Origin: Colwellia sp.
GTDB lineage: Bacteria; Pseudomonadota; Gammaproteobacteria; Enterobacterales; Alteromonadaceae
Direction: 5' to 3'
DNA: 64,000 bases
NCBI RefSeq assembly: GCF_013214175.1
Contig: NZ_JABSPA010000006.1
Span: 225,119 to 289,118 of the forward strand
Position numbers and translations under genes: made by a program. Positions within the stretch are counted from its first letter, which is position 1. Every line of letters begins with the position of its first letter. The notes under the pieces were generated by a model, which worked only from the letters and a program-made list of their open reading frames with translations, did no database searches and had not been told where the DNA came from. Shown piece after piece: positions 7,981 to 16,593 of this stretch.

Positions 7981-9909
7981 ATGAAAAAAAAGGTTAATGT
8001 TTGCAATATAGCAGAAAAAAACACCCTGATTTTTACTATTATCGTAAGTGTTTTTTTTATGTGCTTTAGCTTAAACAGCCATAGCTACACGCTTGATTCC
8101 CCTTCTACTTGGATGCAAGTCCCCCTTAATAAAATTGATGAATTAAATAAGAAAGATCCGGCATTAGCACTAGCCTTTTCTAAAAGTCTACTGAATGAAC
8201 ATAAGCAAAAAATGACTGATATTGATAAAGCCTCATTGTTTAGCAAGATGGCTCAACATAACTATATATTAGGGCACTATAATATAAGTCAGGGGTATCT
8301 AGACCAAGCTTATGCCTTGAAAGTAGACTTAACAACTGATGTTGGTATTTCTTTGTTATTAACTCAGGGCGGTATCATGGATGAGCTGGGTAGATCAGAG
8401 CAGGCAATGGAAAGGTACTCACTCGCAGCGAAATATGCCAAAGAAAATGAAAACTCTAGACTGCTCGCAGATAGTTATTCTTACATGGCTTACTCATATT
8501 CTATTAATCATAAAGATACTCAAGCCCTAAAGTTTTATCATCAAGCTTACTTACAACTTGAACAAATTGGGGATGAGTTAGGCTTAGCTTATTTGAAAGC
8601 TGAAATGGCTAATGCCTATTCACTTACCTTTGACGACATCAATGCAATTAAGCTAGCAAAAGAAGCAAGTGATTACTTTAACAAGCATCAATATTATTTT
8701 GATGAGTTATTTATACAAAATGTATTAGCCAAAATTTACCTACGAAAAAAAGATTACCAAAAAGCCGAAATAACCTATCTAAGAGTTATCGAAATAACAA
8801 AACAAACCAATAAAAAAGAATACATCTACTTAGCTTATTTAGGTTTAGCGAATACTTACCATCACTCTCAACAACACGATAAAGCCCGTGTTTTTTGGCA
8901 TAAATATCAAGAGCAACATCCCCTTTATGAAAATCCGTCGGCAGAAATTGGCGCCATTGTATTAGAAGCCAAACTTGCACTGAGTGATAACAACATACCA
9001 GCTGCAATTGATATTTTAGCTAGAACTGAAGCAATACTTAAACCTTTAGGTATGCAGAATGCGCTTAGTTGGTATGTACAGCTATTCGATTTACAGGCAC
9101 AAGTTGCGGTTATCCAAAGAGACTTTCAAACTGCATATTTCAAGCAAAAACAAGCAAGAGCCTTACAAAAAGATTATTACAACGCTGAACGTGAAACTAT
9201 ACGTTCAAAATATAAAGTCATCTTTGATACTGACCAAGCTATTTTGACCAACAAGTTATTAGAGCAAGATAAGGCTTTAAATAAAGCGGCTCTAGAGAAT
9301 TCGATACAACAACAGCAATTACAAAATATGATCATCATAATTATTTTATTATGTGTGTTAGTACTCTGCTATTTTATTTATCGACAAATACTTAATAGTA
9401 AAGCTCTTCAAAAAATAGCTAACACTGATACCTTAACTGAACTAGCAAACCGTAGGTATAGCTTTATTTATGCCGAGAAGATGTTATTGCAAGCGATAAA
9501 AGCCAAGCAAGCATTTTCTGTCGTCATATTCGACGTAGATCATTTCAAACGAGTTAATGATAACTTTGGTCATGCCGGTGGTGATATCGCATTAAAAGAG
9601 CTTGCCTCAACAGCCAATGAATACGTTAGATCTCATGATATTCTAGGTCGCATAGGTGGTGAGGAATTTTTACTGATTTTACCCGAAGAGTCTGCAACTC
9701 AGGCATATGAAATAGCTGAACGTATTAGACATGCTATCGAGCATAAAGTAATGACTATCCAAGGGCAGTCATTACAAATTACCGCAAGCTTTGGCATTGC
9801 CGAGTTAACGGAGCAACAAGATAGTTTTAATCAACTCTTTAACAGTGCCGATATGGCTTTATATCAAGCAAAAGACCAAGGCAGAAACCAAGTGGTGATG
9901 GCAAGCTAG
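7981..9909 (+). CDS. TPR-containing membrane diguanylate cyclase (GGDEF)
   Basis: The 642-residue product starts with a signal or anchor helix (about 14-34). A periplasmic helical region follows (about 45-400) made of TPR-like repeats, e.g. QALKFYHQAYLQLEQIGDE and QKAEITYLRVIEITK. Then come a short coiled coil, a membrane helix at about 450-468, and a C-terminal GGDEF domain. The active site reads GGEEF (559-563), and RSHD at 550-553 is an intact I-site RxxD five residues before it, so product inhibition by c-di-GMP is expected. No EAL domain is present. It probably makes c-di-GMP in response to a periplasmic signal. It is monocistronic. Confidence 0.92.
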   Translation: MKKKVNVCNIAEKNTLIFTIIVSVFFMCFSLNSHSYTLDSPSTWMQVPLNKIDELNKKDPALALAFSKSLLNEHKQKMTDIDKASLFSKMAQHNYILGHYNISQGYLDQAYALKVDLTTDVGISLLLTQGGIMDELGRSEQAMERYSLAAKYAKENENSRLLADSYSYMAYSYSINHKDTQALKFYHQAYLQLEQIGDELGLAYLKAEMANAYSLTFDDINAIKLAKEASDYFNKHQYYFDELFIQNVLAKIYLRKKDYQKAEITYLRVIEITKQTNKKEYIYLAYLGLANTYHHSQQHDKARVFWHKYQEQHPLYENPSAEIGAIVLEAKLALSDNNIPAAIDILARTEAILKPLGMQNALSWYVQLFDLQAQVAVIQRDFQTAYFKQKQARALQKDYYNAERETIRSKYKVIFDTDQAILTNKLLEQDKALNKAALENSIQQQQLQNMIIIIILLCVLVLCYFIYRQILNSKALQKIANTDTLTELANRRYSFIYAEKMLLQAIKAKQAFSVVIFDVDHFKRVNDNFGHAGGDIALKELASTANEYVRSHDILGRIGGEEFLLILPEESATQAYEIAERIRHAIEHKVMTIQGQSLQITASFGIAELTEQQDSFNQLFNSADMALYQAKDQGRNQVVMAS

Positions 9910-10019
9910 GCATCGCCCATCAACTTTATTAGCTGAATTAAACTCAATAAAAAACTGCTTAACCATGAATAGGCACCTTGATTACTTTTGTTGACATGGT
10001 AAGCATAAGTTGGCCTTTA

Positions 10020-10874
10020 TTAATGTTTAATTAAATCAGCCAAGCTTTGTTTATTGATTAATTTCTTTTTCATACCATAGGCAAGTCTATGGGTTCCATG
10101 ACAACGGGCACAGGCCAAAACCGCTAGGGTTCCCAGATCACGTCCTTGCTGCTTAGCCGTACCTAACTCTAATGATACTTGTAAACTACTTAGCGTACTC
10201 TTCATCGCTTCGCTTGGATAAGTTTTGCGGTCTTTTTTATGGCAATCCACACAAGTTTCACCGAGTGTCACCATACCTTGATTAAGCTCAACTAAAGTTG
10301 CTAGAGCTAAGTATTTGTTACCATCTTGCGCCGATATTTTTATCTGATTCACTTGCTTAGTTAAGCTGTTCATATGCTCGGTAAAGCTTATTTTCTCTGT
10401 GATTTTTATACCGCGAAAGTCCGCTGTTCGATAAGTTAAAGCGGTAATCGCTTGGTAATCTTCATGGCAAGCATCACAACTTTGTTGCAAGGTTTTATGC
10501 TGAACTAACACAGCGGAAAAATCTTTTTTATCACTGGCTAATTTTAACTCAGCCATGGTTTGCAGTGACAATTTCTTTTGCCATGCAGGCACCATGTCAG
10601 CCACTTTAAGGTAATGCTCATTAAGTTGCCCTACCCACTTATGTAAAAGCTCTGCCTCTTGCTGTTGCGCATAAAACTCTACTGCCTGCATTTCACGCCT
10701 GAGTTTAAACATATTATGCAGCCAAACTTGTCGCTTATTTTCAGGTTTATACCATTGCGCCAGCGCTATCGGTGGAGTTTTAACTAAGCTAACTTTATCT
10801 TGATGCTGATAAATAAGCCCAGCAACTATTAACAAGATAATCACCAGTAAAAGAATAAAATAACGCCAACGCAT
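10020..10874 (-). CDS. Membrane-anchored triheme c-type cytochrome
   Basis: The 284-residue product has an uncleaved N-terminal helix (residues 5-22) that should anchor it in the inner membrane with a periplasmic domain. Three heme-binding CxxCH motifs are visible: CDACH (133-137), CVDCH near 207 and CARCH near 254. Spacing of roughly 50-75 residues with long helices between recalls cytochrome c' or class II cytochromes fused in tandem. No known reductase partner is adjacent, so its electron donor and acceptor cannot be named. No strong ribosome binding site is seen. Confidence 0.82.
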   Translation of the reverse strand: MRWRYFILLLVIILLIVAGLIYQHQDKVSLVKTPPIALAQWYKPENKRQVWLHNMFKLRREMQAVEFYAQQQEAELLHKWVGQLNEHYLKVADMVPAWQKKLSLQTMAELKLASDKKDFSAVLVQHKTLQQSCDACHEDYQAITALTYRTADFRGIKITEKISFTEHMNSLTKQVNQIKISAQDGNKYLALATLVELNQGMVTLGETCVDCHKKDRKTYPSEAMKSTLSSLQVSLELGTAKQQGRDLGTLAVLACARCHGTHRLAYGMKKKLINKQSLADLIKH

Positions 10875-10946
10875 AACTAAGCACTCTGTTTCATTTAATA
10901 GCCATTAGTGTATTTTAAATAAAATTCAGCATTATTGATTTGGCAT

Positions 10947-10972
10947 AAAAAAAGAGCTTTAAAGCTCTTTTT
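10947..10972 (-). terminator. Intrinsic terminator of the 11.0-11.4 kb gene
   Basis: AAGAGCTTT/AAAGCTCTT forms a 9-bp palindromic stem flanked by A- and T-runs, so it can act in both directions. It lies just downstream of the small outer-membrane-type gene on the minus strand. Confidence 0.8.
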
Positions 10973-11019
10973 ATAAATTTAGCAAACTAACGTGTTAATT
11001 AGCTTGCTGAATTAACTAA

Positions 11020-11415
11020 TTAAAATGAAAAACGCACACCGATAGCACCATCAACACTAAATTTAAATTTATCATCAAAATTTGCTACTGGCTGTACTTG
11101 GCCGTATAAATCCCAACCTTTGGCAAAATACCAAGAAACACCCACTGGCACACGTACACCATAGCCATGGTTCCAACCAGCCCAACCACCGCCAGCAAGA
11201 TACCAAGATAATGGCGTTTCATTATTAAAACCACCGGTTTTCACTAAATAATCTACGGCGAAACCACTATCACCCAAAACGATGTTATAGCTATCTATCT
11301 GTGCAACAAGACTTAAGTCCATATCTAGCGCCACACCAACTTTAACATTAGCTTGAGCATAACTAGACAGTGATAATGCAAGTAATAAAACACTTACTAA
11401 AAACAATTTTTTCAT
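11020..11415 (-). CDS. Small exported protein, probably a beta-barrel-like envelope protein
   Basis: The 131-residue product has a clear Sec signal peptide (KKLFLVSVLLLALSLSSYAQA). The mature part alternates polar and hydrophobic residues, is rich in Gly, Trp and Tyr (WYLAGGGWAGWNHGYGVRVPVG) and ends in a Phe (GVRFSF), the usual C-terminal signature for outer-membrane insertion by BAM. It is short for a barrel, perhaps 6-8 strands. I do not recognise the family. AGGA lies about 7 nt before the ATG. It is divergent from the cyclophilin gene. Confidence 0.65.
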   Translation of the reverse strand: MKKLFLVSVLLLALSLSSYAQANVKVGVALDMDLSLVAQIDSYNIVLGDSGFAVDYLVKTGGFNNETPLSWYLAGGGWAGWNHGYGVRVPVGVSWYFAKGWDLYGQVQPVANFDDKFKFSVDGAIGVRFSF

Positions 11416-11634
11416 TGGGATTCCTAAGATATCGAAGAGGTAGTGATTAAAATTGGCGCTATTGTAATCGTTCTTTAGTGCAAAACAAGGAAAAGCCGAG
11501 TACTTTTCGAATATGGCTTAGTTTACTTATAACTTGGTATTGTTACTAAAGTGCTACAGCTACTTGTTAACATTGATCACAGCCTTTACTATAAGAAACG
11601 ATTTATAACCCTTAACTGCATAATTAGGCTGTCT

Positions 11635-12504
11635 ATGTTTACACAAAAAACCAACAAAACAACAAAAATAAACGCTAGAAAAGCGCTAGCCCTTATCAGC
11701 ATAGCCACTGCCAGTTTAAGTTTTACTAACACTGCTAGCGCGACTATTGTTGAAATTAAAACCTCACTAAGTGAACAACTGATTAAAGTTAACTTATTTG
11801 ATAGTACTACACCTGCAACAGTAGCTAACTTCCTCAATTATATTGATAGTGGGCATTACACTAACTCGGTTGTGCATAGAGTTGCTACCGATTTTGTTGT
11901 GCAAGGCGGTGGTTATAAATTTACTGGTGAGTGGCCATTAACGCCACTAGTAGCAAGCGCGCCAGTAAAAAACGAGCCTGTTTATTCTAATGTTAAAGGC
12001 ACCATTGCCATGGCGAAAAAGGGCAGCAATGTTCATAGTGCTACTAACCAGTGGTTTTTTAACTTAAAAGATAATAGCGATAATTTAGACCGACAAAACG
12101 GTGGTTTTACCGTATTTGGTCAAGTTATTGAAGGTATGGATATAGTAGACAAAATAGCGCAACTAAAACTATGTAACGCTGGTGATTTAGAGGGTATCCC
12201 TATGGTCATGGCTGAAAGTCAACAATGTGGCGATATGAGCACACCTGGCATGGAGAACTTTGTTGTTATTGAGTATGTAGGTATTTTTGATAACTCTGAG
12301 GTGACGGATGGTGATTTAATCCCATTGAAATCAAAAGAGCCTGATAGTGATGGTGATGGTGTGATAGACATATCTGATGCTTTCCCAAGCGACCCTGCTA
12401 AATATTTACCTGATGCTCAAGAAGATAGCGGTGGTTCAATCACTTGGTTTGCTCTTGCTATGCTTACCTTGCTAACCATGAGAAGACGTCTCTTCTCTAT
12501 GTAG
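11635..12504 (+). CDS. Cyclophilin-type peptidyl-prolyl isomerase with GlyGly-CTERM tail
   Basis: The start is placed at ATG 11635, which gives a normal signal peptide (ARKALALISIATASLSFTNTASA); the frame is open further upstream. Residues about 37-230 form the cyclophilin domain with TVANFLNYIDSGHYTNSVVHRV, FVVQGGGY, GTIAMAKKG, NQWFFNLKDN and GFTVFGQVIEGMDIV. Behind it come a calcium-type repeat (DSDGDGVIDISDAFP), a GG-containing linker, a membrane helix and RRR, the GlyGly-CTERM tripartite signal handled by rhombosortase and type II secretion in this group of bacteria. It should fold proteins at the cell surface or outside. The stop TAG lies inside a REP-like element. Confidence 0.88.
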   Translation: MFTQKTNKTTKINARKALALISIATASLSFTNTASATIVEIKTSLSEQLIKVNLFDSTTPATVANFLNYIDSGHYTNSVVHRVATDFVVQGGGYKFTGEWPLTPLVASAPVKNEPVYSNVKGTIAMAKKGSNVHSATNQWFFNLKDNSDNLDRQNGGFTVFGQVIEGMDIVDKIAQLKLCNAGDLEGIPMVMAESQQCGDMSTPGMENFVVIEYVGIFDNSEVTDGDLIPLKSKEPDSDGDGVIDISDAFPSDPAKYLPDAQEDSGGSITWFALAMLTLLTMRRRLFSM

Positions 12505-12524
12505 GAGCAGGCTTTAGCCGCGAA
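12500..12524 (+). repeat. REP-like element overlapping the cyclophilin stop codon
   Basis: TGTAGGAGCAGGCTTTAGCC followed by GCGAA has the form TGTAGG-(A/C)G...CGCG(A) of REP sequences of gammaproteobacteria. Its TAG at 12502-12504 is the stop codon of the cyclophilin gene. A related pair lies at 54857-54953. Confidence 0.6.
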
Positions 12525-12565
12525 CATTAGTAAATATTCAGGCGTAAACATTCGATAAAACCTAG

Positions 12566-12590
12566 ATTCCCGACAAGTGAACTCGGGAAT
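12566..12590. repeat. Second inverted repeat, ATTCCCGA/TCGGGAAT type
   Basis: ATTCCCGA (12566-12573) and TCGGGAAT (12583-12590) form an 8-bp stem with a 9-nt loop, followed by GACG. GATTCCCG...CGGGAATGACG is a common dispersed intergenic repeat of proteobacteria, so I read it as a repetitive element rather than a terminator. Confidence 0.5.
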
Positions 12591-12614
12591 GACGGTACAG
12601 AAGCCCATATATTA

Positions 12615-12650
12615 AAAAGCAGCGTATCGTCTAACGATAGCTGCTTTTTT
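12615..12650. terminator. Intrinsic terminator between cyclophilin and amtB
   Basis: AGCAGC-G-TATCGT pairs with ACGATA-GCTGCT around CTA, with one bulged G, flanked by AAAAA and TTTTTTT. It can serve both convergent genes. Confidence 0.8.
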
Positions 12651-12694
12651 TAGTGCTTAAGCTTTTGTAACTAAGACATTAATGCCTAAGTCCC

Positions 12695-13975
12695 CTAACC
12701 TCTAGTGAATTCTGGATAAGCTTCCATACCACAGTCAGAGATATCAACACCTTCGTACTCTTCTTCAGCACTAACACGAATACCGATGATTTTCTTCAGG
12801 GCAAACCAGACAATAAAGCTAGTACCAAAGACCCAAACAAAAATGGTTGCCGCGCCAATCAGCTGACCGCTAAAACTAGCTGATGAATTAGTAATTGGTA
12901 CAATCAACAAACCAAAGAAGCCAACAACGCCATGTACTGAAATAGCACCTACGGGATCATCAATTTTAATTTTATCTAAAGCTAAGATTGAAAGCACCAC
13001 GATTACACCAGCAATGGCGCCAAAGAGTGTCGCTTGTAATGGTGATGGCGTTGATGGCTCAGCAGTGATAGCCACTAATCCAGCCAAAGCACCGTTTAAG
13101 GTCATGGTTAAATCGGCTTTCTTAAATAATATTTTAGCAAAAACTAAGGCTGAAATTGCACCGGCAGCAGCGGCGGCATTAGTATTTAAGAACACCATAG
13201 CCACTGAGTTAGCACTATTAATATCGGCAAGTTTTAATACTGAACCACCATTAAAACCAAACCAACCCATCCATAAAATGAAAGTACCTAAGGTTGCCAT
13301 AGGCAAGTTAGCGCCAGGAATGGCATTCACTTTACCGTCTTTACCGTATTTACCTTTACGAGCACCAAGCAATAAAACACCGGCTAATGCCGCTGAAGCG
13401 CCAGCCATATGAACAATACCAGAGCCAGCAAAGTCAGAGAATCCTAAGTCACCTAAAGTATATAAACCAAAGACAGCTTCACCGTTCCAAGTCCAGCTAC
13501 CTTGCATAGGATAGATAAAGCCGGTTAATACCACAGTAAAAGCTAAGAAAGCCCACAGTTTCATCCGCTCAGCAACAGCACCTGAAACAATCGACATAGC
13601 GGTTGCAACGAATACTACTTGGAAGAAGAAATCAGCTGCATTGGAATAAACAGCGCCACCATCAAATCCAGCTTCTGCAGACTCTGCTAGCACAGTACTA
13701 ACCAATGCATCAGCATCACTCGCACCATCAAGACCAATGCCATTTAAGAAAACACCACCGCCATACATAATATCATAACCAACAATAAGGTACATAATGC
13801 AGGCAATAGCATATAGCGCGACGTTTTTGGTTAGGATTTCAGTAGTGTTTTTAGCACGTACTAAGCCAGCTTCTAACATAGAGAAACCTGCAGCCATCCA
13901 CATAACCAAGGCACCACACATAAGAAAGTAAAAGGTATCTAAAGCGTATTGTAATTGAAAAATATTTTGTTCCAT
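12695..13975 (-). CDS. amtB: Ammonium transporter
   Basis: The 426-residue inner-membrane channel for ammonium has about eleven membrane helices. Family signatures include FYFLMCGALVMWMAAGFSMLEAGLVRAKNT, the first twin-site His in SGIVHMAGASAALAG and the second in GAISVHGVVGFFGLL, and GWFGFNGGS. It lacks a long cleaved signal peptide. It lies 12 bp after glnK and is co-transcribed with it; the PII protein blocks the channel in known systems. The shared upstream region carries sigma-54 and NtrC-type signals. Confidence 0.95.
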   Translation of the reverse strand: MEQNIFQLQYALDTFYFLMCGALVMWMAAGFSMLEAGLVRAKNTTEILTKNVALYAIACIMYLIVGYDIMYGGGVFLNGIGLDGASDADALVSTVLAESAEAGFDGGAVYSNAADFFFQVVFVATAMSIVSGAVAERMKLWAFLAFTVVLTGFIYPMQGSWTWNGEAVFGLYTLGDLGFSDFAGSGIVHMAGASAALAGVLLLGARKGKYGKDGKVNAIPGANLPMATLGTFILWMGWFGFNGGSVLKLADINSANSVAMVFLNTNAAAAAGAISALVFAKILFKKADLTMTLNGALAGLVAITAEPSTPSPLQATLFGAIAGVIVVLSILALDKIKIDDPVGAISVHGVVGFFGLLIVPITNSSASFSGQLIGAATIFVWVFGTSFIVWFALKKIIGIRVSAEEEYEGVDISDCGMEAYPEFTRG

Positions 13976-13987
13976 TATCTCTCTCCC

Positions 13988-14338
<351 letters not shown>

Positions 14339-14372
14339 TTATCGTTCTTTTTATGACTAATAACCTGATAAT

Positions 14373-14388
14373 ACAATTCATATGCCAC
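14373..14388 (-). promoter_or_regulatory. Probable sigma-54 promoter of glnK-amtB
   Basis: On the minus strand TGGCATATGAATTGTA has GG of the -24 element and G of the -12 element with exactly ten bases between GG and the GT. The -12 dinucleotide is GT instead of the near-invariant GC, a weakness. The site lies about 47 bp before the glnK start. Confidence 0.5.
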
Positions 14389-14449
14389 AATAAAATAATG
14401 ATACTTATTAGCTAGTTAGTTTAAATTCTATTTTTTATCGGTAGCAGTT

Positions 14450-14497
14450 CGCACCAAGAGCGTGCAGAAAAATCATCCACTGAGTTCATCTGGTGCA
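14450..14497. promoter_or_regulatory. Two NtrC-type sites upstream of glnK
   Basis: CGCAC-N7-GTGCA at 14450-14466 matches 9 of 10 bases of the NtrC consensus TGCAC-N7-GTGCA. TGAGT-N7-GTGCA at 14481-14497 matches 7 of 10. The centres are 31 bp apart, about three helical turns, on the same face of the DNA, and lie about 70-120 bp upstream of the predicted sigma-54 promoter, the usual enhancer position. Confidence 0.6.
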
Positions 14498-14577
14498 ATT
14501 GGTTAGGGCTAAGGTAAGGTGATTTTTGAGAGAGTATTTTTAGAGAGTCAGCTAATTTAAGGTAGCGCCGCTAACTT

Positions 14578-14805
14578 TTAGCTATTATAAAGTTCGGTAA
14601 AAGTCTTAACCGAAAAACCCTTAAGTAGTTGGTCACCAACCTTCAATACAGGTACGCCACGTAGACCAGTTGCGGCAAACTCTTTTTGCCCCTTGGCAGT
14701 TTTAATATTACATAACCTAAAAGCAATACCTTGCTGTTCAAGGTAGCGTTTTGCTGTTTGGCAATGTGGACACTTATCTGTGGTATATAAAACAACACGT
14801 TTCAT
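14578..14805 (-). CDS. Glutaredoxin-like protein
   Basis: The start is ATG 14805, 6 nt after AAGGA (14812-14816); the ATG at 14811 abuts the ribosome binding site. The 75-residue product has the redox motif CPHC (12-15), the cis-Pro segment GLRGVPVLKVG and the C-terminal GFSVKTFTELY, which fits a glutaredoxin or NrdH-type thiol reductase. Three and a half copies of a seven-base repeat lie directly upstream of the ribosome binding site. Confidence 0.85.
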   Translation of the reverse strand: MKRVVLYTTDKCPHCQTAKRYLEQQGIAFRLCNIKTAKGQKEFAATGLRGVPVLKVGDQLLKGFSVKTFTELYNS

Positions 14806-14813
14806 TTTCATTC

Positions 14814-14840
14814 CTTATTACTTATTACTTATTACTTATT
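14814..14840. repeat. Heptanucleotide microsatellite (CTTATTA)n
   Basis: CTTATTA is repeated three full times plus a six-base partial copy. On the minus strand, TAATAAG repeats run straight into TAATAAGGA, so the last unit forms part of the Shine-Dalgarno sequence of the glutaredoxin gene. Confidence 0.85.
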
Positions 14841-15010
14841 GTTTGTTTTTTGTTGTTTGTTGAACATGACGTATCTAAGATACTAACTGCTATTTTACCC
14901 TAGCTTGAAGCTTTATCTGTAACACTTATCTTGGCTTTTTTTTATATTAATCAATAATAACGCCAATAAAGTAGCAAACACGCTAACCTAGACTAAAGTT
15001 GTAGCAAAGC

Positions 15011-15073
15011 TTGATGCAAATCAAGTTAGTAATCCTATTCAAAACAATATATTAACAACTTGATTTAAATCAA
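15011..15073 (+). promoter_or_regulatory. Two perfect FNR-family boxes upstream of the porin
   Basis: TTGATGCAAATCAA (15011-15024) and TTGATTTAAATCAA (15060-15073) both match TTGAT-N4-ATCAA at all ten positions. Their centres are 49 bp apart. The second centre lies about 123 bp before the porin start; AATTAT at 15099-15104 is a possible -10 about 3 bp from the ideal class II position. The remainder of 14841-15189 shows no gene. Confidence 0.75.
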
Positions 15074-15189
15074 ACTATTCAACTCGATGCGATGCAAAAA
15101 TTATCCCATCAGTTACCAATACCCAAAATAATAATAATAATAGCGAAGCTAACTAACCCACTTATAAAACATGATCTTAGGATATTATT

Positions 15190-16383
15190 ATGAAAACAGC
15201 AGTAAACAAGTTTACCTTATCGTTAATCACGACCGCGATTTTAGTGGCCCCTGCCGCCTTTGCCGTTGAAACTGAACATGGCAAGGGCATTACCGAAGCG
15301 CTTAGTGATAGCACGGTAAAAGTTGAATTACGTGCCCGTTATGAAGGCGTAGATCAAGACGGTAAAGATAAAGATGCCTCTGCAGCAACATTAAAGAGTC
15401 GTATCACTGTCAAAACTGGCAGCTACAGCAATTTCTCTATGGCTATAGAAGTGGATAAAGTGGATGCTTTAGTTGATGACTATAACAACACCCAAAATGG
15501 TCAAACTCAATACCCAGTAGTTGCCGATCCACAAGGTACAGACGTAAACCAAGCTTATATCAAGTATGCAAATGATGGCTTTAGCGCCGTTGTTGGTCGC
15601 CAACGAATTTTACATAACAATCAACGTTTTGTTGGTGGTGTAGGCTGGCGTCAAAATGAGCAAACTTATGATGGTGTACGTGCTCAATACAAAGCGGATG
15701 CTTTCTCTGTAGATTACAGCTACATTCAAAACATAAATGACATTACTGCCAACAATGTAAAAGGTGACTTCCACTTAGTAAATGCAAATTATAATATCAA
15801 TAAAGCCCATAAAATATCTGGTTTTGCTTATATTCTAGATTACGATACCGCTGTAGCTAACTCTAGCAGTACTCTAGGCGCATTATATAACGGTAAATTT
15901 GGTAAGTTTTTAGTGAATGCTAGTTTAGCGAGTCAAAGTGATAATGGTGACAACCCTACTAGTTATTCAGCAATGTATATGAATGCCGAAGCGGGTTATA
16001 ACTTTGGTCCGGTAACTTTAATAGGTGGTTATGAGTTATTAGGTAGCGATAACGGTGTTGGTTTTAACACCCCGCTTGCCACTAAACACGCATTTAACGG
16101 CTGGGCTGATAAGTTTTTAGGCACTCCAGGTGAAGGCTTACAAGATGTCTATATAACCGCTAAAGGTAAAGTTTCAGGGGTTAAATGGGCAGCAACATAC
16201 CATGATTTTTCATCAGACGTAGATAGTATTGATTTTGGTAGCGAGCTTAACTTAGTAGCCACTTATCAAATTAACAAAAACTACGGTGTATTAGTAAAAG
16301 CGGCTAATTATGGCGAAGGTGATGACGGTGTATCTCCAACTGACACTAACAAAGTATGGGTACAACTAACGGCTAAGTTCTAA
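15190..16383 (+). CDS. Outer-membrane porin
   Basis: The 397-residue product has a signal peptide ending APAAFA. The mature sequence is a chain of alternating amphipathic strands (e.g. VKVELRARYEGV, TLKSRITVKTGSYSNFSMAIEVDKV, FSAVVGRQRI, GVRAQYKADAFSVDYSYIQN) and ends in Phe (VWVQLTAKF), as outer-membrane barrels do. The acidic loops are typical of marine bacteria. It resembles porins annotated in Shewanella and Colwellia; the substrate is unknown. AGGAT precedes the ATG closely. Paired FNR boxes upstream suggest a role under low oxygen. Confidence 0.83.
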   Translation: MKTAVNKFTLSLITTAILVAPAAFAVETEHGKGITEALSDSTVKVELRARYEGVDQDGKDKDASAATLKSRITVKTGSYSNFSMAIEVDKVDALVDDYNNTQNGQTQYPVVADPQGTDVNQAYIKYANDGFSAVVGRQRILHNNQRFVGGVGWRQNEQTYDGVRAQYKADAFSVDYSYIQNINDITANNVKGDFHLVNANYNINKAHKISGFAYILDYDTAVANSSSTLGALYNGKFGKFLVNASLASQSDNGDNPTSYSAMYMNAEAGYNFGPVTLIGGYELLGSDNGVGFNTPLATKHAFNGWADKFLGTPGEGLQDVYITAKGKVSGVKWAATYHDFSSDVDSIDFGSELNLVATYQINKNYGVLVKAANYGEGDDGVSPTDTNKVWVQLTAKF

Positions 16384-16433
16384 TGCTTTACAATTTAAAC
16401 GTTAGAAATTAATAAGATAGCTCAATGAAACCA

Positions 16434-16464
16434 GAAACCAGCACATGCTGGTTTCTTATTTTTT
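16434..16464 (+). terminator. Intrinsic terminator of the porin gene
   Basis: GAAACCAGCA and TGCTGGTTTC form a 10-bp stem closed by a 2-nt CA centre, followed by TTATTTTTT. Confidence 0.88.
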
Positions 16465-16593
16465 AGCCAGCCGTTTTACCCTCCTGTTTTATCCCATCAC
16501 TTATCCTGTTACTTTATCCTGCCATTACATTGCCCCACCCTAATAAAAGCATTAGAATAGCCGCGAATTTTACTGGCTGTTAGGCGAAACTTT

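Noticed and set aside
13014..13412. 132-codon frame opposite amtB
   Set aside because: It is a shadow of a strongly conserved gene on the other strand, with no start signal and no plausible protein features.
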